64,000 bases of DNA from an uncultured Paraglaciecola sp. (GTDB lineage: Bacteria > Pseudomonadota > Gammaproteobacteria > Enterobacterales > Alteromonadaceae), in the NCBI GenBank assembly GCA_947498355.1, contig CANMKA010000004.1:116864-180863 (forward strand). Direction: 5' to 3'. The notes beneath the pieces are model-generated. The model was not told the origin of the DNA. It saw only the letters and a list, made by a program, of their open reading frames with translations, and ran no database searches. The position numbers and the translations under genes were made by a program. This document shows positions 1-8,279 of the stretch, piece by piece (position 1 is the first letter of the stretch; every line of letters starts with the position of its first letter).

Positions 1-22
1 TCAACCGTTTTTTATGGGTATG

Positions 23-304
23 CTAGGGCGTGTTGGACCTTTCTGTATACTTTTTGTTCTACACTTAGTGAAGTATAAAAGCTTTTTAGTCACGGCGTAG
101 CATTGAAGGCCTATTAATATAAGTCAAAATGCTATAGCAAAGAGTAAAAATCTTTTGAGACGAATCCGAAGGACAGCGTTTGCGCAGCATTTCTACTGCT
201 TTAGCACTCATTCATGTAGAACAACTACACCACAATCGTGCTTCATTGTATAAATACCGCGCAACTCGCTGCAAAAACATACAGAGAAGACCAGCACGCC
301 CTAG
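23..304. mobile_element. MITE-like non-autonomous element with ~32-bp terminal inverted repeats
   Basis: The left end (23-54) and the reverse complement of the right end (272-304) match at roughly 26 of 32 positions, both beginning CTAGGGCGTG and sharing an internal TCTGTAT block. The interior holds no open reading frame of useful length. CTAG is present at both outer edges (23-26 and 301-304) and could be a 4-bp target duplication; it fits the YTAR target used by the IS5 group of insertion sequences, but that assignment is inference. The right edge supplies the TAG stop codon of the neighbouring minus-strand gene. Confidence 0.7.
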
Positions 305-507
305 TTAGATGAAGGATTGATATCGTCAGGATCTTCAACTACAGTCATCACTTTTTGTACTAGCTTAACGCGCTTCTGTTTGACTAAAGCGTCTCGCAGC
401 ACATATTCGATTTGTGCATTTACACTGCGTAACTCATCGTCAGCCCAGCGCTGCATAGCAGCCAGTACATCTGGACTGATTCTGAGTGGAAATGCTTTTT
501 TAGCCAT
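301..507 (-). CDS. Arc-type ribbon-helix-helix DNA-binding protein
   Basis: A 68-residue protein from the ATG at 507; a TTG three codons upstream is an alternative start. The N-terminal half (KKAFPLRISPDVLAAMQRWA) has the beta-strand followed by two helices of the Arc/MetJ ribbon-helix-helix fold, and the next stretch (LRSVNAQIEYVLRDAL) resembles the Arc-family second helix. It starts 13 bp after the stop codon of the SPFH gene, so the two are probably co-transcribed. Small RHH proteins usually bind palindromes as dimers and often autoregulate; the inverted repeat in front of the SPFH gene is a plausible operator. Its TAG stop lies in the CTAG edge of the adjacent MITE, so the C-terminus may have been altered by insertion. 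Confidence 0.75.
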   Translation of the reverse strand: MAKKAFPLRISPDVLAAMQRWADDELRSVNAQIEYVLRDALVKQKRVKLVQKVMTVVEDPDDINPSSN

Positions 508-520
508 ATTAACCAACTAT

Positions 521-1378
521 TTAGTAAAGACTGCCGCTATTTATTACGGGTTGTGGGTTTTTGTCGCTGCATAGTACCACTAGCAGGTTACTGACCATTA
601 CAGCTTTTCGTTCTTCGTCTAGTTCAACCACATGCTTTTCACTCAGTTTGTCTAGGGCCATTTCAACCATACCCACTGCACCTTCTACGATTTGACTACG
701 AGCGGCAATAATTGCGGAAGCTTGTTGGCGTTGTAACATGGCACTGGCAATTTCCTGTGCGTAGGCTAGGTGGCTGATTTTGGCTTCGTGAACGGTTAAA
801 CCCGCTTGTTGCAGTCTATCTTGTACTTCTTGTTTTAGAATTTCTGAGACTTGTTGTGGATGACTTCGTAGGGCGATATCACTTTGATCGTCAGATTGAG
901 GATCATAAGAAAAACTACTGGCCATGTTTCTCAAGGCAGATTCACTTTGAATAGTCACATAGCTTTCGTAGTCGTCTACCTGAAATATGGCCTCTGCGGT
1001 GTCGGTGACTGACCAAACGATTATAGCGGCGATTTCGATAGGATTTCCCAGGTTGTCGTTGACTTTAATTTTTGCCGATTCGAAGTTACGAACGCGTAAC
1101 GACACGGTTTTACGCATGATGACAGGGATCGTCCAGCGCAAACCTGTGCGTTTTTCTGTGCCTATATAGCTTCCAAACAAGGTTAATACCTTACCTTGAT
1201 TAGGCTGAACCATAAAAAAGCCTGCCCATAATACTAGCATAATTAAACTACCAAATACGCCTAAGGTGATGTTAGTTTCACTAAACAACAGGTAAGCAAA
1301 GAATACTTGTAGCGCAGGTAGAATAATAAAAAAAGCGACATAGCCGTTAATCGACAGGCCTTTCTTTTCAATAATCAT
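521..1378 (-). CDS. SPFH/Band 7 domain membrane protein (stomatin/prohibitin-like)
   Basis: A 285-residue protein with two hydrophobic segments at about residues 12-58, then an SPFH/Band 7 domain from about residue 60 ([20 protein letters not shown] through [21 protein letters not shown]) and a helical C-terminal region ([20 protein letters not shown]). Such proteins form oligomeric rings in the inner membrane and organise membrane domains or modulate proteases; the exact role here is unknown. An AAGGA Shine-Dalgarno precedes the ATG. It is the first gene of a two-gene operon with the RHH protein. Confidence 0.85.
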   Translation of the reverse strand: MIIEKKGLSINGYVAFFIILPALQVFFAYLLFSETNITLGVFGSLIMLVLWAGFFMVQPNQGKVLTLFGSYIGTEKRTGLRWTIPVIMRKTVSLRVRNFESAKIKVNDNLGNPIEIAAIIVWSVTDTAEAIFQVDDYESYVTIQSESALRNMASSFSYDPQSDDQSDIALRSHPQQVSEILKQEVQDRLQQAGLTVHEAKISHLAYAQEIASAMLQRQQASAIIAARSQIVEGAVGMVEMALDKLSEKHVVELDEERKAVMVSNLLVVLCSDKNPQPVINSGSLY

Positions 1379-1387
1379 GACAGATCC

Positions 1388-1416
1388 TTAAGTGATATCA
1401 TTTTGATGTCACTTAA
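1388..1416. promoter_or_regulatory. 12-bp inverted repeat, candidate operator of the SPFH-RHH operon
   Basis: TTAAGTGATATC (1388-1399) and GATGTCACTTAA (1405-1416) are inverted repeats matching at 11 of 12 positions around a 5-bp spacer. The repeat lies about 10 bp upstream of the SPFH start codon and touches its Shine-Dalgarno. A TTGACT on the minus strand at 1426-1421 could be the -35 element. Autoregulation by the RHH protein is inferred from position and symmetry only. Confidence 0.5.
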
Positions 1417-1426
1417 TTTAAGTCAA

Positions 1427-1736
1427 ATTTTTTGTATGTGCAAGTGCTACTGGTAGGTTTGATTCTTCACTTATCGAATTCAGCTAGGTATTTAGGCCAG
1501 CGTGAGATGAGGTTTTTGCCTGCCTTGATTGCACTTATTGAGCACTGATTAAGACGGTTTAATTTATATTTTGTCTGGTCTGACATATCGGGACTATTTC
1601 TTGCTAACAAACCTGTCCGAATGGTTAATAAATTCATTGAGAAAAATATTTCACCCCTTATTTGTCATGCGAATGTCATAATTTTAGTGGAGTATCTCTG
1701 ACCAATTTGAATCCGAAAACAGAATGAGGAAAAGTT
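1427..1736. other. Intergenic region upstream of the nuclease gene
   Basis: About 310 bp between the divergent SPFH operon and the large nuclease gene. I see no convincing gene, RNA or terminator. The nuclease has a purine-rich Shine-Dalgarno (GAGGAAAAG) just before its ATG. No clear -35/-10 pair was identified. Confidence 0.5.
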
Positions 1737-4700
1737 ATGAAGCGAGCGTATCCTGCGCTACTGGCGATGTGTGTAGCATCTTCAGTGAGTGCCTCCGATC
1801 TGGTGATAACCGAGATCATGCAAAACCCAAGCTCAGTGTCTGACAGTAGCGGTGAGTGGTTCGAAATATTGAATACTGGGACAAATAATATTGATTTGTC
1901 GGGTTGGATTGTGAGTGATAACGACAGTGATTCGTTTACTATTGCTCAATCGGTAATTGTGCCCGCAGGCCAGTATATAGTTTTGGGAAATAATGCTGAC
2001 ACAGCCACTAATGGCGGGGTTGGAGTAGGTTATACATACTCTGGAATGAGCTTAGCCAATGGCTCAGATGAATTAGTATTGACCGACCCGTCAGGCCAAG
2101 AAGTTGATCGCGTAGAATGGGATAACGGTGCAACATTTCCTGATCCAAATGGTGCATCTATGGTGTTAAATAGTGCAAGTGCCGACAACAATGATGGCAC
2201 CAACTGGTCAACCTCTAGTTCAATATTTGGTGCTGGAGATGCGGGAACTCCAGGGACTGGACCTGATGGTTCTGCGGCTGAGCCAGACGACACTCCCGAC
2301 GACATTCCAGATGATACGCCTGGCGACGATGGCGGTACACCAGATGATTCGCCTCAAGATCCTAATGTTATTAGCGGCCAAGTATGTACTAACTGCCCTG
2401 ATTTGAGCAAAGTCGCAGATGCCCAAACATTTGATGCTGCAAGTTATTATGCCAATGCTCAAACTGAAGTCGATTTAGGTTCGTCTGCGGCTCTGATAAA
2501 GAACGCTATTACAAATACTATATCTTCGGGTCAGACAGTACTGAGTTACTCAGAAGTCTGGACCGCGTTAACCTTCACAGACGAAGACCCTGCCAATTCT
2601 GACAATGTGATTTTGTGGTATAGCAACCGTTCTCAAGCTAAAAGTACCAATGGCAGTGGGTCTGCGAGCTCTAATCCAGATAATTGGAATCGTGAGCACT
2701 CTTGGCCGAGTAGTCATGGTTTTTCTGATCGTGATAACGAAGCCTTTACTGATCTTCATCATTTAAGAGCGACAGATATCAGCATTAACGGCTCTCGAGG
2801 CAATTTAGATTTTGATAATAGCGACAGCCCGTTATCAGAAAGCCCGATTAACCGCATTGATTCGGATTCGTTTGAGCCCAGAGACGATATTAAAGGCGAC
2901 GTGGCGCGCATGATGTTTTACATGGACACCCGTTATCAAGGTTCTGGTTCGGATGTCACGCCTGATTTGCAGTTAGTTAATCGTATTACTTCTACTGGCC
3001 AACCTGAATTAGGGTTCTTGTGTACCTTAATTGGCTGGCATCAAGTTGATCCTGTAGACGATGCAGAGCAGCTTAGAAATAGTCGAATTTACGAGTTACA
3101 AGGTAATCGTAACCCATATATAGACAATCCAACTTGGGTTGCCAATGTGTATGACGCTGATACTTGCGCTTCTGTGGGGGGCGATGATCCTGCTCCTGAC
3201 GAGGGAGGAGATGACACCCCCGACCCAGTTGAACCAGAGCCTGATGCAGGCGCTCCTTCGTCGTTAATTTTTATTAACGAAATCCATTACGACAATGCGG
3301 GTGCCGATGTAGGCGAAAGAGTCGAAATCGCGGGTTTAGCAGGTGCTGACTTAACTGGCATGAGCTTAGTTTTGTACAACGGCAGAAACGGGCAAAATTA
3401 CAGTACAACCGACCTAACAGGTACCATCCCTAGCCAGCAAAATGGATTTGGTACTGTATCGTTTGATGTGGGTAGTCTACAAAATGGCGCGCCTGATGGC
3501 CTAGCCTTAGTTGACGCCCAAGGTGTAGTTTTACAGTTTTTGAGTTACGAGGGTGAGTTTGAGGCAACAGATGGCCCAGCTTTAGGTCTGACTAGCACAG
3601 ACATTGGCGTAGCCGAGAGCAGTTCGAGTAATGTTGGCGAGTCGTTACAATTAGTTGGTAACGGGTTTATGTTGTCTGACTTTACCTGGCAAGCTCCCGC
3701 TGCAGACAGTTTTGGCAGCGTTAACTCTGGTCAAACATTTGTACTGCCAAGTCCGTTCATTAATGAAATTCATTATGACAATAGTGGTGCCGATATTGAC
3801 GAAGGCATTGAGATAGCGGGTGTAGCAGGTCTGGATTTGTCTGGTATGAGCATAGTCTTATATAACGGTCGAAATGGTACTCAGTATTCCACTACACCGC
3901 TAACGGGTACTATTAGTGATCAGCAACAAGGATTTGGTACGTTATTTTTTGCAATATCTGGTATTCAAAATGGTGCGCCAGACGGATTAGCTTTAGTCGA
4001 TGCGTCCGGCAGGGTTGTGCAATTTTTGAGTTACGAAGGTGAATTCGAAGGGACTGACGGGCCTGCATTAGGCTTAACCAGTGAAGATATTGGTGTCTCT
4101 GAAGCAAGCGCTACTACAGTTGGAGACTCTCTGCAGTTATCAGGTAGTGGTGTGGTTTACACTGATTTTAGCTGGCGGGGTGCGACAGCAAATACGTTTG
4201 GTGATGTTAACACAGGTCAAGCTTTTGGTCTGGGTAGCGCTGGCGGTGACACGGGCGGTGATGCTGGTGGTGACGGCGGCACTGTGTCTTTGGGGCAATG
4301 TGCTGATCCTGCTACCTTGATCAGTCAAGTCCAAGGGGCGGGAGATGCCTCGCCTTTGGTTGACCAAACTGTGATTGTTGAAGGGGTGGTGACGACCGTT
4401 TTTGAAGATCTTGGTGGATTCTTTGTTCAACAAGCAGTGAGTGAATATGATAATGATCCTATGACCTCAGAAGGAGTTTACGTAAGTTTTACGGGTGAAT
4501 TCCCAGCGTCTGGTGAACGCGTTAGATTATTGGGTACTGTGTCTGAGTTTTTCGCTCGTACCCAAGTTAACGTAACTGAGCCTGTTTTGAATTGTGGCAC
4601 AGGCAGTGTCGAACCAACTAGCTTGACCTTGCCCTTTGTTAGCCTTGCGGCAGCCGAAGCTTTAGAGGGGATGTTAGTGTCTAGCGCTCAAGAGCTTTTG

Positions 4701-6221
4701 GTAACCAACAACTTTACCTTAGCGCGTTTTGGACAAGTGACCCTTTCGAGTCAACGCTTGTTTAATCCTACCAATCAGTTTTTGCCGGGCAGTGTTGAGG
4801 CAGTTGCTTTGGCCGAAGCTAACGTCCTAGATAAGATTGTATTAGATGATGGCATTAACTTTTCGAACCCTGATCCCGTAATTTTCCCAACTGGCGGCTT
4901 GTCTGCGGTAAATACGTTGCGTTCTGGCGATATTGTTACGAATTTGGTTGGTCCAGTTGATTTTAGTTTTGGCCAATATCGAGTCGTGCCAATACAAGCA
5001 CCTACCTTCGTTAACGCCAACCCACGCACTGATGCGCCAAAGTTAGATTTAGGTAACTTAACCATAGGCAGCTTGAATGTATTGAATTACTTCAATACTC
5101 CTGATAATTCAGGTTCTATTTGTGGTCCAACTGGATCGTCTGGCTGTAGAGGCGCGGATAACGCTGAAGAGTTTGACCGTCAGCAAGTCAAAACTGTGGC
5201 AGCCCTCGTTGCCATGGATGCAGACATTGTGGGTTTGATGGAAATTGAAAATAACGGTTTTGGTGAATCTGCCGCTATTACTGACTTAGTGACTCGGTTA
5301 AATCAGGCTCTGGGTGAGGGGACTTATACTGCGCTTAGCGCAGCTGGGCCAATTGGCACAGATGCTATCACAGTAGCACTAATTTACAAATCAGCGGTTG
5401 TGCAACCGGTAGGCGAATTAGCGATTTTGACAAGTCAAAATTCGATTACAGATGAACAAGGGCCTTTATTTAACGATGGCCGAAATCGTCCTTCTCTAGC
5501 TCAAAAGTTTGCGTTGAACACCAATGGTGAAGAGTTAGTGGTAAGTGTTAGCCACTTGAAATCTAAAGGCTCAGGTTGTGGTGCTGGTGACGACGATACG
5601 ACTACCGGCCAAGGCAATTGTAATCTTACCCGTACTCGTGCCGCACAGGCGTTAACCGCCTTTTTAAGTGACACCTTTGCTGATGCTCCTACGTTAATTT
5701 TGGGTGATTTAAACGCCTATGCGAAAGAGCAACCTATCCAAGCGATTGAGCAAGCTGGCTACACCAATTTAATCAGCAAGTTTAATGGTGATAGTGCATA
5801 TTCGTTCGCGTTTAATGGCGAGTTTGGGTATCTAGACCACGCATTAGGTAACGCGCTGGCAACAGAGAAAGTGGTGGATGTAACTGAGTGGCATATCAAT
5901 GCCGATGAGCCTATTGCCCTTGACTACAACACTGAATCTAAATCGGATGCGCAGTTAACTGATTTCTTTGCGCCTGATCCTTATCGGATGTCTGACCATG
6001 ATCCAGTGATGATTGCCATGCAACTTGATCCTAGCGCTGTGCAGGGTGATTTAGACGGTGACGGTGATGTTGATATTAATGATGTGAGAGGCGTCATAAG
6101 AGCAGTGCAAACTCGTCAGCCCATAGGCCTTGAGTTTGATTTTACTGATGACGGTGTAGTCAATATTTTAGATGTGCGAGCTATGTTTTCACTCTGTTCG
6201 CGGGCACGCTGCGCACCTTAA
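1737..6221 (+). CDS. Secreted multidomain nuclease: lamin-tail + endonuclease I + ExeM-type EEP nuclease + C-terminal dockerin
   Basis: A 1494-residue exported protein. In order: signal peptide (1-19, ending SVSA); lamin-tail domain (about 20-130, VITEIMQNPSS); Asp/Pro-rich linker; endonuclease I domain (about 215-470) with the signature NREHSWP at 318-324; a second acidic linker; two tandem lamin-tail-like repeats of about 163 residues (from about 511 and 673, both INEIHYDN); an OB-like region (VVEGVVTTVFEDLGGFFV) typical of ExeM/NucH nucleases; an endonuclease/exonuclease/phosphatase domain (about 1108-1425) ending SDHDPV; and a dockerin-like pair of calcium loops (about 1437-1494, GDLDGDGDVDINDV and DFTDDGVVNILDV). 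ExeM proteins of related bacteria degrade extracellular DNA; having a second, unrelated nuclease plus a dockerin is unusual. The next gene encodes a cohesin-like protein. Confidence 0.88.
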   Translation: MKRAYPALLAMCVASSVSASDLVITEIMQNPSSVSDSSGEWFEILNTGTNNIDLSGWIVSDNDSDSFTIAQSVIVPAGQYIVLGNNADTATNGGVGVGYTYSGMSLANGSDELVLTDPSGQEVDRVEWDNGATFPDPNGASMVLNSASADNNDGTNWSTSSSIFGAGDAGTPGTGPDGSAAEPDDTPDDIPDDTPGDDGGTPDDSPQDPNVISGQVCTNCPDLSKVADAQTFDAASYYANAQTEVDLGSSAALIKNAITNTISSGQTVLSYSEVWTALTFTDEDPANSDNVILWYSNRSQAKSTNGSGSASSNPDNWNREHSWPSSHGFSDRDNEAFTDLHHLRATDISINGSRGNLDFDNSDSPLSESPINRIDSDSFEPRDDIKGDVARMMFYMDTRYQGSGSDVTPDLQLVNRITSTGQPELGFLCTLIGWHQVDPVDDAEQLRNSRIYELQGNRNPYIDNPTWVANVYDADTCASVGGDDPAPDEGGDDTPDPVEPEPDAGAPSSLIFINEIHYDNAGADVGERVEIAGLAGADLTGMSLVLYNGRNGQNYSTTDLTGTIPSQQNGFGTVSFDVGSLQNGAPDGLALVDAQGVVLQFLSYEGEFEATDGPALGLTSTDIGVAESSSSNVGESLQLVGNGFMLSDFTWQAPAADSFGSVNSGQTFVLPSPFINEIHYDNSGADIDEGIEIAGVAGLDLSGMSIVLYNGRNGTQYSTTPLTGTISDQQQGFGTLFFAISGIQNGAPDGLALVDASGRVVQFLSYEGEFEGTDGPALGLTSEDIGVSEASATTVGDSLQLSGSGVVYTDFSWRGATANTFGDVNTGQAFGLGSAGGDTGGDAGGDGGTVSLGQCADPATLISQVQGAGDASPLVDQTVIVEGVVTTVFEDLGGFFVQQAVSEYDNDPMTSEGVYVSFTGEFPASGERVRLLGTVSEFFARTQVNVTEPVLNCGTGSVEPTSLTLPFVSLAAAEALEGMLVSSAQELLVTNNFTLARFGQVTLSSQRLFNPTNQFLPGSVEAVALAEANVLDKIVLDDGINFSNPDPVIFPTGGLSAVNTLRSGDIVTNLVGPVDFSFGQYRVVPIQAPTFVNANPRTDAPKLDLGNLTIGSLNVLNYFNTPDNSGSICGPTGSSGCRGADNAEEFDRQQVKTVAALVAMDADIVGLMEIENNGFGESAAITDLVTRLNQALGEGTYTALSAAGPIGTDAITVALIYKSAVVQPVGELAILTSQNSITDEQGPLFNDGRNRPSLAQKFALNTNGEELVVSVSHLKSKGSGCGAGDDDTTTGQGNCNLTRTRAAQALTAFLSDTFADAPTLILGDLNAYAKEQPIQAIEQAGYTNLISKFNGDSAYSFAFNGEFGYLDHALGNALATEKVVDVTEWHINADEPIALDYNTESKSDAQLTDFFAPDPYRMSDHDPVMIAMQLDPSAVQGDLDGDGDVDINDVRGVIRAVQTRQPIGLEFDFTDDGVVNILDVRAMFSLCSRARCAP

Positions 6222-6358
6222 AAACGTATTTTACAAGTTAAAAAAGTAATAAGGAGTGCTTGGTCTTTGTTGCATGATTTGGCAATTAGGTTAGCCATTA
6301 TGTGTTCACAGTAAAGATCAACTACTCCAATGATTAAAATGAAAAATAGGAAAAACAA

Positions 6359-6931
6359 ATGAAAAAATTTATCGCATTAATGACATTAATTGTTGGATTT
6401 CAGGCTAACGCTGGATTAATTAGTATTGATTTAAGTAACGATTCACCAAGTATTGGTGAGTCAATTGAGGTGACTGTAACAGGTACAGACTTTGCTCCTT
6501 TCGATACCTTAGATTTAAATATCGAATTTGATACTAGCTTGTTTGATGTTGATAACCTCGATTTGTTGGGTGATATTGACTCTGCATTTGTTGGAGGGGA
6601 CTTGGTCAGCTCTGGTGGGATCCTTGCACTGAGTAGCCAAGCATTTGGCGTTGCCTTGTCTTTTGTCGATTTCGCTTTGTTTGCTGGTGGTGATTTTACT
6701 TTAGCGTTATTCAATATTACGGCTATTGAATCGGGTGACAGCAGTTTTGCACCAGCGGCAATTGTTGCTGGAGCATTTGATTTTTTTAGTGGTTCGCTAA
6801 CACCTATTGATGTGACGGCGGCCGATCAGGATGTCAGTGCGTCTGTGGTAGCAGAGGTGCCCGTACCTGCCATCTGGAGTTTGATGGGATTTGCTTTTGT
6901 GCTAATGGTGATGCGTCATCGTAAAATCTAG
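6359..6931 (+). CDS. Cohesin-like domain protein with PEP-CTERM sorting signal
   Basis: A 190-residue exported protein. Residues 1-18 are a signal peptide (ending QANA). Residues 19-150 resemble a cohesin-type beta-sandwich: an opening strand (ISIDLSNDSPSIGESIEVTV) and LDLNIEFDTSLFDVD, the usual start of cohesin-like domains. Residues 167-190 are a PEP-CTERM anchor: VPVPA, a hydrophobic helix, then RHRK. PEP-CTERM proteins are processed by exosortase and delivered to the cell surface; no exosortase is in this window. The gene lies 137 bp after the dockerin-bearing nuclease on the same strand with no terminator seen between them, and is followed by a strong terminator. It could therefore be the cognate surface receptor for the nuclease; this is inference. 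Confidence 0.7.
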   Translation: MKKFIALMTLIVGFQANAGLISIDLSNDSPSIGESIEVTVTGTDFAPFDTLDLNIEFDTSLFDVDNLDLLGDIDSAFVGGDLVSSGGILALSSQAFGVALSFVDFALFAGGDFTLALFNITAIESGDSSFAPAAIVAGAFDFFSGSLTPIDVTAADQDVSASVVAEVPVPAIWSLMGFAFVLMVMRHRKI

Positions 6932-6954
6932 CAGTGAATAGTGTTAAGATATTT

Positions 6955-6980
6955 AAAAAAGCGGTGCAAACCGCTTTTTT
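6955..6980 (+). terminator. Rho-independent terminator
   Basis: An 11-bp perfect stem (6955-6965 with 6970-6980) made of A6-GCGGT and ACCGC-T6 around a GCAA tetraloop. It closes the nuclease/cohesin transcription unit and, being symmetric, could act in both directions. Confidence 0.9.
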
Positions 6981-6981
6981 A

Positions 6982-6997
6982 TTGACTTTTTATACAG
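6982..6997. promoter_or_regulatory. Possible degenerate LexA (SOS) box upstream of yebG
   Basis: TTGACTTTTTATACAG has one good LexA half-site (TATACAG) and a poor one (TTG instead of CTG), about 11 of 16 positions of the enterobacterial consensus. yebG is an SOS gene in Escherichia coli, so a LexA site is expected near here. The match alone is weak. Confidence 0.3.
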
Positions 6998-7110
6998 TGG
7001 TTTGTACAGTGTTTATATTGTTTCGTAATCTGTATGCTAACTGAGAGATAAAAGTGTCGCCTTATTAGGTGATATTCATTAGCGACGAGTATAGTAAGAG
7101 AGTATAAATT

Positions 7111-7401
7111 ATGGCCGTTATTACGCGTTATGTAGTTGAGCACAAAGGGGTAGAAAAGTTTGTGACAGCAGATAAAAAAGAAGCCGATCAGTACGACAAG
7201 ATGTTAGATGTTGCCGATAATCTATGTGAATACATAGAGGGTAAAGGCATCGAACTTGAAGCATCAGTATTAGAAGACCTGTCTATTATGTTGTCAAAGA
7301 ACAAAGATTCCTTAACTAAGCTATTGAAAGGCTCTAAAGCAGAAACTTTGTTAAGTGCCGAAAAGGCTGACGTAGTGGATATTGAAAAGAAAAAGGCTTA
7401 A
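7111..7401 (+). CDS. yebG: YebG family DNA-damage-inducible protein
   Basis: A 96-residue protein, the same length as Escherichia coli YebG. It aligns by eye along its length: MAVITRYVVEHKGVEKF, then KKEADQYDKMLDVADNL, then LSIMLSKNKDSLTKLLKGS. YebG is a small cytoplasmic protein induced in the SOS response; its biochemical role is not established. The gene stands alone between the upstream terminator and a downstream repeat array. A degenerate LexA-like site lies about 115 bp upstream. Confidence 0.85.
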   Translation: MAVITRYVVEHKGVEKFVTADKKEADQYDKMLDVADNLCEYIEGKGIELEASVLEDLSIMLSKNKDSLTKLLKGSKAETLLSAEKADVVDIEKKKA

Positions 7402-7408
7402 AGCAGAT

Positions 7409-8236
7409 AAGAGCAGTAGCTAGGAGCTAGTAGATAGAAAAAGCAAAAGCAAAATCAAAAGACTTTGCACCACAGAGGACACAGAGCGCACAGAGGGAAG
7501 CCAGAAGAGCAGGGGATAGTAAATAGCGACAAGAAAAAGCAGAGAACAAGCAAGCCCCCACCTTTTTCATTCCAGCAGTGAACGGCCAACGACTTCCAAC
7601 CTCGTCATTCCAGAGGTCTTTTGATCTGGAATCCAAGCTCAAGAGCAGTGGATAGTGAATAGTAGCTAGGGGATAGAAAAACAAAAGCAAGAGCAAGAGC
7701 GAAAGACTTTTAACCACAGAGGACACAGAGGACACAGAGGACACAGAGCGCACAGAGGGAAGCCAGAAGAGCAGGGGATAGTAAATAGTGACAAGAAAGA
7801 GCTTAGACAAGCAAGGCCCCACCTTTTTCATTCCAGTAGTGAACGGCCAACGATTTCCAACCTCGTCATTCCAGAGGTCTTTTGATCTGGAATCCAAGCT
7901 CAAGAGCAGTGGATAGTGAATAGTAGCTAGGGGATAGAAAAACAAAAGCAAAAGACTTTGCACCACAGAGGACACAGAGCGCACAGAGAAAAGCAGATAA
8001 TAGCAGTAGATAGTAAATAGCGACAAGAAAGAGCCGAGACAAACAAGCCCCCACCTTTGTCATTCCAGCAGTGAAAGACCAACAACCCTCAAGCCCCGTC
8101 ATTCCAGAGGGCTTTTGATCTGGAATCCAAGCTCAAGAGCAGTGGATAGGGGCAAAAGCAGTAGCTAGGAGCTAGTAGTTAGTAGATAGAAAAAGCAAAA
8201 GACTTTGCACCACTGAGGACACTGAGTTTACTGAGC
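7409..8236. repeat. Non-coding tandem repeat array (~247-bp period)
   Basis: Module A (GACTTTGCACCACAGAGGAC followed by ACAGAG units) starts at 7461, 7705, 7954 and 8201, a spacing of 244-249 bp; the second copy carries extra 10-bp ACAGAGGACA units. Module C (CATTCCAGAGG, a short loop, then ATCTGGAATCCAAGC) starts at 7606, 7867 and 8100 and contains an 8-bp inverted repeat, ATTCCAGA/TCTGGAAT. Between them are GGATAGTGAATAG and TAGCTAGG motifs. The long minus-strand reading frames across this region are low-complexity translations of the repeat and not genes. Confidence 0.85.
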
Positions 8237-8279
8237 AAATTAATACGCTAAGGCACTCGTCTTGGCTAACAGAGTTTAA

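Noticed and set aside
7427..8102. Long minus-strand reading frames over the repeat array (199 and 78 codons)
   Set aside because: They translate the repeats into low-complexity Ser/Val/Leu-rich peptides, repeat themselves with the array period, and have no recognisable domain or ribosome binding site.
7409..8236. CRISPR array
   Set aside because: Repeat units are about 247 bp and composite, without short direct repeats separated by unique spacers, and no cas genes are nearby.
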